This document shows, piece by piece, positions 34,112-41,528 of a stretch of DNA of 52,338 bases. The stretch covers positions 1-52,338 of the forward strand of contig JAGAXF010000013.1 of NCBI GenBank assembly GCA_017941085.1, in the 5' to 3' direction. A program made the position numbers and the translations under genes. This DNA is from Bacillota bacterium. GTDB lineage: Bacteria > Bacillota > Clostridia > Peptostreptococcales > Anaerovoracaceae. Positions within the stretch are counted from its first letter, which is position 1. The number at the start of each line of letters is the position of its first letter. The notes beneath the pieces are model-generated. The model ran no database searches, was not told where the DNA came from, and saw nothing but the letters and a program-made list of their open reading frames with translations.

Positions 34112-35131
34112 ATGAAACATTACTTTTTTATAAATCCCATGGCAGGCAAGGGCAAGATGGGAGATGTGGTTAAGTCCAATATTAGAAACACCATGAAGAC
34201 CATTGGTGATGAGTATGAGATTTTTACCACTGATGCCAAGGGCTCTGCCATAAAAAAAGCACGAGAGCTGGCTGAAGCACTTAATGGTGAAGAAGCCAGG
34301 TTTTATGCTGCCGGCGGTGATGGCACCATGAATGAGATTGTAAATGGAGTATATGGATATCCCAATATAGCAGTAGGTTCAATTCCCATAGGTACGGGAA
34401 ATGATATTATAAGAAACTTTCCCTCTGACTGCGCCTTTTCAGATATAGGCGCCCAGGTTAATGGAGAAATACAGCCCATCGATTTAATAGAATATAAAGG
34501 TACAATCGACGGAAGTGAAGAAACGGGATACTGCGTCAATATGATCAATATCGGTTTCGACTGTAACGTGGTGGAAATGACAGGAAGACTTAAGGAGAAA
34601 CCCCTGATTGCCGGTTCCTTTGCTTATCTTCTGTCGGTTTTTATTAAATTTGTAAAGAGAGATGGAACCTCGTTAATAATAACTGATAATATGGGTGAAG
34701 GATTAACCTCCAGGGAGATGGTTAAAGAAGGAGAAATGCTTCTCTGCGCAGTGTGCAATGGCAGCTATTGCGGCGGTGGTATTAAGTCTGCGCCTATGGC
34801 AATAATGGATGACGGCTTCTTTGAACTCAATATGATTAATCAAGTCAGCAGAGGGCAGTTTCTTAAACTGTTCCCCTCCTTTAAGAAGGGGGAGCATATG
34901 GACATTCCTGAGGTTAAGGATATTATTACCGTAAGAAAATGCAAGGATGCCACCATTGAGCCCTACGACAAGTTTGAATTCTTCATTTGTGTTGACGGAG
35001 AGATTAAAACCACAACGGGTATCAGAGTAAGAATAAAAAAGGGTGCTCTTAACTTTATTGTTCCCGAAAGAAAATCTCACATTGAGACTAAGATGAAGGA
35101 AGTAATGTCCAACCCCAGATATAAGATGTAA
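34112..35131 (+). CDS. Diacylglycerol/lipid kinase (DagK/YegS family)
   Basis: The 339-residue cytosolic lipid kinase phosphorylates diacylglycerol or a related lipid, recycling it to phosphatidate. The catalytic domain opens with FFINPMAGKGK (residues 5-15). The nucleotide loop GGDGTMNE starts at residue 68, followed by the conserved IPIGTGNDIIRNF (near 91-103). Later motifs INIGFDCNVV and YCGGGIKSAPMAIMDDGFFE are typical, the latter near the C-terminal domain. No ribosome site is visible. The extended -10 box 7 nt upstream suggests a leaderless transcript. First gene of a five-gene unit; the next gene begins 1 nt after its stop. Confidence 0.93.
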   Translation: MKHYFFINPMAGKGKMGDVVKSNIRNTMKTIGDEYEIFTTDAKGSAIKKARELAEALNGEEARFYAAGGDGTMNEIVNGVYGYPNIAVGSIPIGTGNDIIRNFPSDCAFSDIGAQVNGEIQPIDLIEYKGTIDGSEETGYCVNMINIGFDCNVVEMTGRLKEKPLIAGSFAYLLSVFIKFVKRDGTSLIITDNMGEGLTSREMVKEGEMLLCAVCNGSYCGGGIKSAPMAIMDDGFFELNMINQVSRGQFLKLFPSFKKGEHMDIPEVKDIITVRKCKDATIEPYDKFEFFICVDGEIKTTTGIRVRIKKGALNFIVPERKSHIETKMKEVMSNPRYKM

Positions 35132-35132
35132 A

Positions 35133-35942
35133 ATGAAGAGCAATTTAGACCGACTGTTTATAGCCACCTTTTCAAGCAAGGCAGAAGAGACGGCCAAAGA
35201 ATACGGCTTTGGACTGGAACTCAACGACCTTTGTATATCGAGAAACCTGGAGGCAGACAAAAGAGAATGGGTAATAGAGAGAATGCACGGCGAATTGGAA
35301 CGTGCTTCTTCTTTAGATAAAAAAGTTATTATGCATGGCCCCTTTACCGAACTTACCCCGGACGCCATAGATCCGGGAGCAATTGATCTAATGATCAAAA
35401 GATACATGGACACCATTTCAATTTGCCTTGAGATGGGTATAAGGGATTTGGTTCTTCATGATGGCTACATACCTCTTCTTTACCAAAAATCTTGGCATAT
35501 AAAGAGATCTATTGACTTTTGGAGTGACTTCGCAGAAAGAGTGCCGGAGGACTTTACCATTTACATAGAAAATGTTTTTGATGATGAACCTGATACCCTT
35601 TGCGAAATTATAGATAGAGTAAATGAAAATTTAAAAAGGGAAAAGGGTAGAGCACTATATAAAATATGCCTGGATATAGGTCATGCCAATGCCCTAACCC
35701 ATGGCGGAACCGAAGAAATAATAAGGTGGATCAAGAATATGGGAATGAGAATAGGTCATTTTCATCTTCATAATAACGATGGCTTTCAGGACCTTCATAA
35801 CCATGTGAATGAGGGAACCCTGGATATTGAAACAGTCCTTAAGGAGATAATGAAATTTTGCCATCCGGATTCAACTATGACTATTGAAAGCAGAGATGCG
35901 GAACCAAGTGCAAAATTTCTGAAAGAATTCTTTGGAGGATAG
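35133..35942 (+). CDS. TIM-barrel protein (xylose isomerase/endonuclease IV-like)
   Basis: This 269-residue protein belongs to the AP-endonuclease-2 / sugar-phosphate isomerase superfamily. Its metal-binding strands are recognisable: KKVIMHGPFTEL (His, near 66), LVLHDGYIPL (near 108), YIENVFDDEP (Glu, near 146), CLDIGHANALTHGG (Asp and His, near 182), HFHLHNNDGFQDLHNHVNEG (near 211-230) and MTIESRD (Glu, near 251). Members act on sugars, sugar acids or abasic DNA, and substrate cannot be chosen from sequence. The neighbours (lipid kinase, uridine-kinase-like protein) argue against a purely DNA-repair role, though only by position. Confidence 0.82.
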   Translation: MKSNLDRLFIATFSSKAEETAKEYGFGLELNDLCISRNLEADKREWVIERMHGELERASSLDKKVIMHGPFTELTPDAIDPGAIDLMIKRYMDTISICLEMGIRDLVLHDGYIPLLYQKSWHIKRSIDFWSDFAERVPEDFTIYIENVFDDEPDTLCEIIDRVNENLKREKGRALYKICLDIGHANALTHGGTEEIIRWIKNMGMRIGHFHLHNNDGFQDLHNHVNEGTLDIETVLKEIMKFCHPDSTMTIESRDAEPSAKFLKEFFGG

Positions 35943-35943
35943 T

Positions 35944-36540
35944 GTGGCGAAGTACATAACACTTGAGGAATTTTATGCTTTGATAGATGCCGCTGCAAAG
36001 GAAAGCGGCACTTTTACTGTGGCTATAGATGGGGGAAGCGGATCCGGGAAGACCACCCTTGCAAGGGAAATAGAAAAAAGACATCCCCAGTATGTAACAG
36101 TATTTCATATGGATGACTTTTACCTTCGGAAGGAACAAAGAAGGGAAGAGAGATACAAGGAACCCGGTGGAAATGTGGATAGAGAGAGATTTCTGGAGGA
36201 AGTTCTTAAACCCATTTCCAAAGGTGAGGCTTCTGAGGTTCTCTATAGACCTATCGACTGTAGAGATTTTAGCATTTCAGATGGTATCATGGTAAAGGTT
36301 AATAGGATCAGAATAGTGGAAGGGGCATATAGCCATCATCCTTACCTGAGAGACTATTATGATTTAAGGGTATTCCTTGACATAGATAAAGAACTTCAAC
36401 GGGAGAGAATAAAGAAAAGAAATACTCCCCAGGAACAGGAAAGGTTTTTTAGCAGATGGATTCCCTTTGAAGATACTTACTTTAATCATTTTGACATAAA
36501 AGAAAAAAGCGATGTTGTTATTTTAGTGGAGGAAATATGA
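35944..36540 (+). CDS. Uridine kinase-like P-loop protein
   Basis: This 198-residue P-loop kinase is of the uridine kinase/phosphoribulokinase family. Walker A is AIDGGSGSGKTTLA (near residues 28-41). FHMDDFYLRKEQR (near 54) is the DDFY motif, and RIVEGAYSHHPYLRDYYDLR (near 119) is the family's (V)EG(x)Y region. IKKRN near 154 is the lid. I chose GTG at 35944 because it has a GGAGG site 6 nt upstream and follows the previous stop by 1 nt; a TTG at 35932 overlaps that ribosome site. Substrate may be a nucleoside or another small hydroxyl compound. Confidence 0.85.
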   Translation: MAKYITLEEFYALIDAAAKESGTFTVAIDGGSGSGKTTLAREIEKRHPQYVTVFHMDDFYLRKEQRREERYKEPGGNVDRERFLEEVLKPISKGEASEVLYRPIDCRDFSISDGIMVKVNRIRIVEGAYSHHPYLRDYYDLRVFLDIDKELQRERIKKRNTPQEQERFFSRWIPFEDTYFNHFDIKEKSDVVILVEEI

Positions 36541-37073
36541 GTTCAGATAAAAGGGCTAGGAATATGGTTTTTGCCGGGCTTTGCTTGGCTCTCTGTTTGG
36601 TACTGCCCTTCCTTACAGGACAAATTCAATGGATTGCCCAAAGAATATCGCCTATGCATATACCTGTTTTTTTGGCGGGATTTTTATGCGGCCCCTGGTG
36701 GGCTCTAGGGGTAGGTTTAATAGCGCCGATTATCAGGTCTATGCTTTTTGGTATGCCTCCCATGATGCCAACGGCGGTGGCCATGGCCTTTGAACTTGCC
36801 ACCTACGGTTTGATTTCCGGACTTCTTGCCGGAGTACTTCCAAAAACCAACGGAAGTGTATATGGTGCTTTGATAGGAGCTATGCTGGTGGGAAGAATTG
36901 TCTGGGGCTTTGTTATGTGGGGTCTTCTGGGGCTAACAGGAGGAGAATTCACCTTTGCTGCATTTTTGGCAGGGGCTTTTACCAACGCGGTTCCGGCCAT
37001 TGTATTCCACATAGTTTTAATACCTCTAATTGTATTTGCCCTTAGAAAAGCCAAACTGCTTTACTATCAGTGA
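36537..37073 (+). CDS. ECF transporter S-component (substrate unknown)
   Basis: The 178-residue membrane protein has about six transmembrane helices, the size and fold expected for a substrate-binding S-component of energy-coupling-factor vitamin or metal transporters. Recognisable stretches are SPMHIPVFLAGFLCGPWWAL (near 38-57), APIIRSMLFGMPPMMPTAVA (near 63-82) and MAFELATYGLISGL. No ATPase or EcfT genes are beside it, so it would share a module encoded elsewhere (group II). The start overlaps the kinase stop by 4 bp, and larC follows after 16 nt. It may import nickel, or a pyridine or pantothenate-type precursor, but no assignment is safe. Confidence 0.82.
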   Translation: MSSDKRARNMVFAGLCLALCLVLPFLTGQIQWIAQRISPMHIPVFLAGFLCGPWWALGVGLIAPIIRSMLFGMPPMMPTAVAMAFELATYGLISGLLAGVLPKTNGSVYGALIGAMLVGRIVWGFVMWGLLGLTGGEFTFAAFLAGAFTNAVPAIVFHIVLIPLIVFALRKAKLLYYQ

Positions 37074-37089
37074 AAATGGAGAGGGTCAT

Positions 37090-37929
37090 ATGAAAGTATT
37101 ATATTTAGATTGTAATATGGGAGCTGCAGGAGACATGATAACTGCTGCCCTTACGGAACTATTTGAAAACCAAGATGAAATAGTTGAAGAATTAAATGCC
37201 ATGGGGGTTCCCGGGGTGGAATTTGTGGCTGAGACCGTGGATAGAGGCGGCATTGTGGGCACCCACATGTCCGTTAGAATCAACGGAAAAGAGGAGGATG
37301 GCAATTGGCAGGTAGGGGATCATGAACATGACCATGATCATCATCACGAACACCACCATCATCACCACGAACATCCTCATGAGCATGAACATGAACATCA
37401 TCATGAACATGAACATACAGGAATGAAGGAAATAGAGGATATAATTAATTCCCTAAATGTAGGGGACTCTGTGAAGAAAAATGCAATGAAGGTTTACTCC
37501 ATTATTGCTGAAGGGGAAAGCAAGGCCCACGGCCATCCCGTTACAGAGGTCCACTTCCATGAGGTGGGCAAGATGGATGCCATTGCTGATGTAACGGCTG
37601 TATGCTATTTGATGGAAAAACTGGCACCGGAAAAGATTATGGCATCCACCGTAGCCGTTGGTTCTGGATATGTGCGTTGTGCCCATGGAATACTACCGGT
37701 TCCGGCTCCTGCAACAGCCAACATCCTTTTGGGAATACCCATTAAGGCAGGTATTATTCCCTCTGAATCCTGCACTCCTACTGGAGCAGCCCTTCTAAAG
37801 CACTTTGTTCAGGATTATTCATTGCCCAATGATATTACAATAGACAAAATAGGTTATGGCATGGGAGGAAGAGTTTTCCCCGGTATTGCCGGAGGCCTAA
37901 GGGCCATGTGGGGAAACCTAAAGGAATAG
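37090..37929 (+). CDS. LarC1-like nickel-pincer cofactor nickel-insertion protein, N-terminal part only
   Basis: LarC inserts nickel into the pyridinium dithiocarboxylate nucleotide of lactate racemase and its relatives. This 279-residue protein begins MKVLYLDCNMGAAGDMITAA, the LarC start signature. It has a 32-residue His/Glu/Asp-rich stretch (residues about 78-109) and EVHFHEVGKMDAIADV (near 155). VGSGYVRCAHGILPVPAPAT (near 195-214) precedes the terminal GYGMGGRVFP block. It ends where the LarC1 half of two-part LarC proteins ends; the stop lies in the loop of a terminator and no LarC2 follows in any frame. The ATG at 37090 with GGAGAG is preferred to an in-frame upstream one inside the ECF gene. 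Confidence 0.85.
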   Translation: MKVLYLDCNMGAAGDMITAALTELFENQDEIVEELNAMGVPGVEFVAETVDRGGIVGTHMSVRINGKEEDGNWQVGDHEHDHDHHHEHHHHHHEHPHEHEHEHHHEHEHTGMKEIEDIINSLNVGDSVKKNAMKVYSIIAEGESKAHGHPVTEVHFHEVGKMDAIADVTAVCYLMEKLAPEKIMASTVAVGSGYVRCAHGILPVPAPATANILLGIPIKAGIIPSESCTPTGAALLKHFVQDYSLPNDITIDKIGYGMGGRVFPGIAGGLRAMWGNLKE

Positions 37930-37947
37930 AATCCTTTAGGTTTTTTT
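37917..37947 (+). terminator. Terminator overlapping the larC stop codon
   Basis: CCTAAAGGA (37917-37925) and TCCTTTAGG (37932-37940) form a perfect 9-bp stem. The 6-nt loop contains the TAG stop, and seven T residues follow. It ends the unit that begins with the lipid kinase. Confidence 0.9.
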
Positions 37948-37982
37948 ATGTCCCCCTACTATAATTAATTGAAGAATTTCTG

Positions 37983-38543
37983 CTATTGCTGTGACGCCCC
38001 GTATCTTGCCTCTTTGTCTGCATATTTTCCTCGGATGGCAAGTCCTATGGTGCCGTCAATAACCAATTTACCGATTACATCTACAAGGGTCATTGAGATA
38101 AGATAGCCTCGGGGGATAAAGAGTATTCCATATAAAAGGTCAATTGCCAAAACAATGTAGAACAGGATCCACGTATTTGTCTTTCCAAGATCCTTTCCAA
38201 ATACCATGATAAGGAGAAGGAGGATGCGGACACATATCATGGCAACACCGAGACTAAACCCTGCTTTGGAAATAGTAGTATAAACAAGGATTGCGTCAGA
38301 AATTGCCGTAAACAGTATAAATGCTTTGTAGAAAATTGAAGCATTCTTCTGATAATCCTTTCTAACATAGATCAAGCCGCAGAGCAGGGAAAGAATAAGG
38401 GAAATATGTATTAATATAATGCCGAAAGGCAGTGATATGCCTTTGATGATTATAAAGGCTAAACCGAATACTGTGACGGCACAAAGCAAGAGCAGCAAAA
38501 TGAAGTGAACCTGCATTAAGGTATTAAATCTTTTGTTTTCCAT
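37983..38543 (-). CDS. Predicted polytopic membrane protein
   Basis: No family was recognised. The 186-residue protein has five or six hydrophobic segments: about 14-34 (FILLLLLCAVTVFGLAFII), 38-58, 70-90, 95-115, 122-142 and a weaker one near 155-172. The charged C-terminus (RGKYADKEARYGASQQ) is probably cytoplasmic. An AGGAG site precedes the ATG, and the gene has its own promoter (38606-38634). It is monocistronic and convergent with larC. Its general shape is that of small integral membrane proteins of unknown function common in Clostridia. Confidence 0.7.
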   Translation of the reverse strand: MENKRFNTLMQVHFILLLLLCAVTVFGLAFIIIKGISLPFGIILIHISLILSLLCGLIYVRKDYQKNASIFYKAFILFTAISDAILVYTTISKAGFSLGVAMICVRILLLLIMVFGKDLGKTNTWILFYIVLAIDLLYGILFIPRGYLISMTLVDVIGKLVIDGTIGLAIRGKYADKEARYGASQQ

Positions 38544-38605
38544 AATAAAGCTCCTTTACATACTGGTTTTTATAAATCTGAAATTAAACAGATACCTTCG
38601 CAAAA

Positions 38606-38644
38606 ATTTTACTACTACTCATCTGTGGAATCAACAATGATTCC
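38606..38644 (-). promoter_or_regulatory. Promoter with overlapping inverted repeat
   Basis: Minus strand: TTGATT (38634-38629), 17-nt spacer, TAAAAT (38611-38606). GGAATCA and TGATTCC (38627-38633 and 38638-38644) form a perfect 7-bp inverted repeat with a 4-nt gap over the -35 box, a likely operator. It drives the membrane protein gene at 37983-38543. The rest of the 221-bp gap to the next gene is AT-rich with no further clear signal. Confidence 0.6.
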
Positions 38645-38764
38645 GCTACCTTCTTGTATAAACCTCATTTTTGGTTATGCATAAGTAAGAGGATGGAACT
38701 TTCTTTTTTGATAAATATGATGTAGAATGATTTCCATAGATAAACAGAAAAGGAGCAACGAAAA

Positions 38765-39352
38765 ATGAACGCTGCCGGTAATATTGGACATTTTATTATG
38801 AAGAATCAGTACCTAGTTGAAGGGGCTATAGTAGTCCTTTTGGTTTTGTTACTTTTACTTTGGATAATAAATAAGTTTGTGACCAGTAGGAGAAACCGAG
38901 AGGAGAGGGAGTATCTTACGGCCAAGATTAATAAGCTGGAGAAGGAGATAAAAAACCAGAGAAACGCAGTCTTTGTGGAGGCGGTGCAAAAGACTGAAAA
39001 ACCGGCGGAACCGGATTTGACAAAGGAAGTTTCAGAAGAAGCCAATGAATCTGCTGAAGCCGAGAAAGAGGTTGCCGAGTCTGCTGCTGAAACCGAAAAA
39101 GAAGAGACTGCCGATTTGGGTGAAGAAGCAGAAAAGGAAGTAAATTCTGATTCAACTGCCAATGGTGAGGATAGTAAGGAAGAGCAGGTAGAGGCAGCTG
39201 TTACAGTCAGCGAAGATGATGAGGCGGTTCAAAAACTGGAGGAAGTACTCTTCCCTAAAAAGGCATCAAAGAAATTTAATTCCAGAGATTGGAACGAAGA
39301 TAAATTTGGCAATGTATATAACGAGGATATGCTGAAAGACAGAATCGGATAA
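38765..39352 (+). CDS. Membrane-anchored acidic protein of unknown function
   Basis: The 195-residue protein has an N-terminal transmembrane segment (about residues 17-37, LVEGAIVVLLVLLLLLWII) and a basic stop-transfer stretch (SRRNREER). A coiled coil follows (about 45-65), then a long low-complexity Glu/Ala/Ser-rich region (about 75-145), and a folded-looking C-terminal tail containing VLFPKKASKKFNSRDWNEDK. No family was recognised. The architecture suggests a cytoplasmic or surface tether whose functional piece is the C-terminal motif. AGGAGC ribosome site. It ends close to a convergent tRNA gene. Confidence 0.72.
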   Translation: MNAAGNIGHFIMKNQYLVEGAIVVLLVLLLLLWIINKFVTSRRNREEREYLTAKINKLEKEIKNQRNAVFVEAVQKTEKPAEPDLTKEVSEEANESAEAEKEVAESAAETEKEETADLGEEAEKEVNSDSTANGEDSKEEQVEAAVTVSEDDEAVQKLEEVLFPKKASKKFNSRDWNEDKFGNVYNEDMLKDRIG

Positions 39353-39365
39353 TAGACTTGGGGCA

Positions 39366-39391
39366 AAGAAAAACCGTTGGAACTCCAACGG
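39366..39391 (-). terminator. Terminator of tRNA-Ser
   Basis: On the minus strand, CCGTTGGA and TCCAACGG form an 8-bp perfect stem with a 2-nt loop (39374-39391). TTTTTCTT follows (39373-39366), five bases downstream of the encoded CCA. Confidence 0.82.
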
Positions 39392-39395
39392 CCTT

Positions 39396-39484
39396 TGGCG
39401 GAGACGGTGGGATTCGAACCCACGTGCCCCGGAGGGCAACCGCATTTCGAGTGCGGCTCGTTATGACCACTTCGATACGTCTCC
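39396..39484 (-). tRNA. tRNA-Ser (anticodon CGA)
   Basis: Read on the minus strand, the acceptor arms GGAGACG and CGTCTCC pair. The D-arm is GAAGTGGTCATAACGAG-like. The anticodon stem CCGCA/TGCGG encloses the loop CTCGAAA with anticodon CGA. A long variable arm (TTGCCCTCCGGGGCAC region) marks a class II tRNA, and GTGGGTTCGAATCCCAC is the T-arm. Discriminator G and CCA are encoded. The 89-nt length fits serine tRNA reading UCG. Confidence 0.95.
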
Positions 39485-39490
39485 TTATAT

Positions 39491-39520
39491 ACCGGACACG
39501 GTTTGTGGCCGGTTTTTGTT
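39491..39520 (+). terminator. Terminator-like hairpin, plus strand
   Basis: ACCGG (39491-39495) pairs with CCGGT (39509-39513). An inner CAC/GTG is separated by one A/G mismatch, and a 5-nt loop closes the stem. TTTTTG and TTTTTG-like sequence follows. It would stop plus-strand transcripts of the acidic-protein gene after they have crossed the antisense tRNA. Confidence 0.6.
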
Positions 39521-39559
39521 TTTGATTCTTAAATGGCTGAACTATGGACAGCAGCATAT

Positions 39560-39588
39560 ATATTAGCATAGGAATTGATTTCTGTCCA
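39560..39588 (-). promoter_or_regulatory. Candidate tRNA-Ser promoter
   Basis: Minus strand: TGGACA (39588-39583), 17-nt spacer, TAATAT (39565-39560). The start would be about 70 nt before the mature tRNA. Confidence 0.45.
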
Positions 39589-39647
39589 CGCTGCCAAAGG
39601 AACAAACAGTAAAACGTAAAAGAGAGAAGGGCTATTAAGCCTAGGTT

Positions 39648-41528
39648 TTAGGTTTCCTGTCCGGCGAACTGGGTCATGTAAAGGTCATAGTAACGTCCCT
39701 TTTCTGCCAGAAGTTCCTGGTGGCTGCCTGTTTCTACAATGCTTCCCTGATCCATTACAACTATAGTATCTGCATCTCTTATGGTGGATAGTCTATGGGC
39801 TATTATGAGGCTGGTCCTTCCTTCCATTAGCTTATACATGGCATTTTGAATGCTGATTTCTGTTCGTGTGTCTATATTTGAGGTGGCTTCGTCCAGTATA
39901 AGGATGTTGGGATAGGAAAGGAATGCTCTTCCGATGGTTACAAGTTGCCGCTGGCCTTGAGATAAATTATCTCCCGAGTCGGTGAGCACAGTGCTGTAGC
40001 CATGGGGAAGGGCCTTTGCTATTTGATCACAGCCTGAGGCGTGAGCGGCTTTAAACACCGCCAATCTATCTGCCTCAGGGGCGGCATAAGCCAGGTTGTT
40101 TCTAAGGGTATCGGTAAAGAGCACCGTATCCTGAAGAACAATACCGATTAAATTCCTAAGCTCCGGAAGGGGTATGTCTTTAATGTTTATTCCGTCCAGG
40201 GTAATTGTTCCGCTGTCTATGTCGTAGAATCGCATAAGAAGATTTACGATGGTAGTTTTACCGCTTCCGGTGGAGCCAACCAAGGCGATTTTTTTACCGG
40301 ACTCAACTTTAAGATTAAAATTCTTTATTACTTGTTTGCCGGGAACATAGGAGAAGTTAACATCCTTGAATTCTATGACCCCATTGGTGGAGGAAACATG
40401 AATGGAGCCTTCTTTGTTTTCGGAAGGAGTGTCCAGGATGCTAAAGACTCTCTCGGCACCGGCTATGGCTGTTTGTATTTGACCGTATAGCTGAGACAAC
40501 TCGTTAATGGGCCTGGAGAATTGCTTGGAATATACAATGAAGGCGCTTATTACGCCAACGGTAATATATCCTCTTATGGCAAAGTAGGCGCCAAATACGG
40601 CCACCACCACAAAGGAAACATTGTTAAGCATATTCATCACCGGTCCCATGGAGCTGCTTATGACTTCTGCGATTATTCCTGTCTTTGTTAATTCATCGGA
40701 AACTTGAGCAAAGTCCTTTACAACCTCTATCTGCTGATTGTATGCAGTTACAGTTTTAAAGTTGGAAACCTTTTCTTCTACAATACCGTTGATATTTCCC
40801 AGAAGCTGTTGCCTCCTTAGGTAGTATTTCCTTATGAGCTTGGAAAGAACTTGGGTGAACAATACGGAGAATATAACCACGGAGCAGGACAGCAGAGTAA
40901 GCTGCCAGCTGTACCAAAGCATTACCAAAATGGTTCCAACCAGGGTCATGGCACCGGAGAAAAGGGATGACATGGACTGGGAAATAACGTTGGATACGTT
41001 TTCGGCATCGTTGGTCATACGGCTCATAAGATCCCCGTGGGAATGCCTGTCCAAATAGGAAACCGGAAGGTCAACTATTTTAGCAAAGAGGTCAGAACGC
41101 ATATTTTTCACTATGCGCATGCTGAGCCTTCCTCCCACTCTGGTTTCAAAGAAGGTGCAGGCACTGCTTATTAAGTATATGGAAATCATAATTAAGAGAA
41201 TTCTTGGTACTCTTGCAAATTCTCTCATGGTAATGGCGTCAATGGATTGACTTAATAGGGCCGGGGCAAGGATGTTTAATACAACTGAAATGGCCACAAG
41301 AACAAAGAGGAGTGCAAGGGTTCCTCTTTCCTTGGCAAAGTAATTTAGTAAACGACCTAAGGTCTTCTTGCTGTCCTTTGCTTTTTCCGTTGGTGCTCCC
41401 ATCTGCATTCTGCCTCGACCGGGCCCGAAGCCTCCTCTTCCGCCGGAAGGGGAGGAACCACCGCCTCCGGAATTGCCTTGGGCGTATAGAAATAGAGATT
41501 TTGCGCCTTGGCTAAAGTTCATGATCAT
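39648..41528 (-). CDS. ABC exporter half-transporter, catalytic-site subunit
   Basis: This 626-residue half-transporter has six transmembrane helices (about 70-350) and a nucleotide-binding domain with Walker A VGSTGSGKTT (near 415). Walker B ILILDEATSNID keeps the catalytic Glu, and the switch is IIAHRLSTIRD with His. The signature is LSQGQ instead of LSGGQ. With its partner this predicts one consensus and one degenerate ATP site, as in heterodimeric multidrug exporters of the BmrCD/LmrCD/TM287-288 group. A Gly/Pro-rich N-terminal stretch (about 18-45) is frequent in this subgroup. The start overlaps the upstream partner (ATGA). Substrate unknown. Confidence 0.92.
   Translation of the reverse strand: MIMNFSQGAKSLFLYAQGNSGGGGSSPSGGRGGFGPGRGRMQMGAPTEKAKDSKKTLGRLLNYFAKERGTLALLFVLVAISVVLNILAPALLSQSIDAITMREFARVPRILLIMISIYLISSACTFFETRVGGRLSMRIVKNMRSDLFAKIVDLPVSYLDRHSHGDLMSRMTNDAENVSNVISQSMSSLFSGAMTLVGTILVMLWYSWQLTLLSCSVVIFSVLFTQVLSKLIRKYYLRRQQLLGNINGIVEEKVSNFKTVTAYNQQIEVVKDFAQVSDELTKTGIIAEVISSSMGPVMNMLNNVSFVVVAVFGAYFAIRGYITVGVISAFIVYSKQFSRPINELSQLYGQIQTAIAGAERVFSILDTPSENKEGSIHVSSTNGVIEFKDVNFSYVPGKQVIKNFNLKVESGKKIALVGSTGSGKTTIVNLLMRFYDIDSGTITLDGINIKDIPLPELRNLIGIVLQDTVLFTDTLRNNLAYAAPEADRLAVFKAAHASGCDQIAKALPHGYSTVLTDSGDNLSQGQRQLVTIGRAFLSYPNILILDEATSNIDTRTEISIQNAMYKLMEGRTSLIIAHRLSTIRDADTIVVMDQGSIVETGSHQELLAEKGRYYDLYMTQFAGQET

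Noticed and set aside
37321..37415. CATGA-type short tandem repeats as a microsatellite or CRISPR-like array
   Set aside because: They lie in frame inside the larC-like gene and simply encode its His/Glu/Asp-rich stretch.
37923..37990. Programmed frameshift joining LarC1 to LarC2, as described for other LarC genes
   Set aside because: The stop lies in a terminator loop and a minus-strand gene begins to end at 37983; no LarC2-like sequence occurs in any frame.
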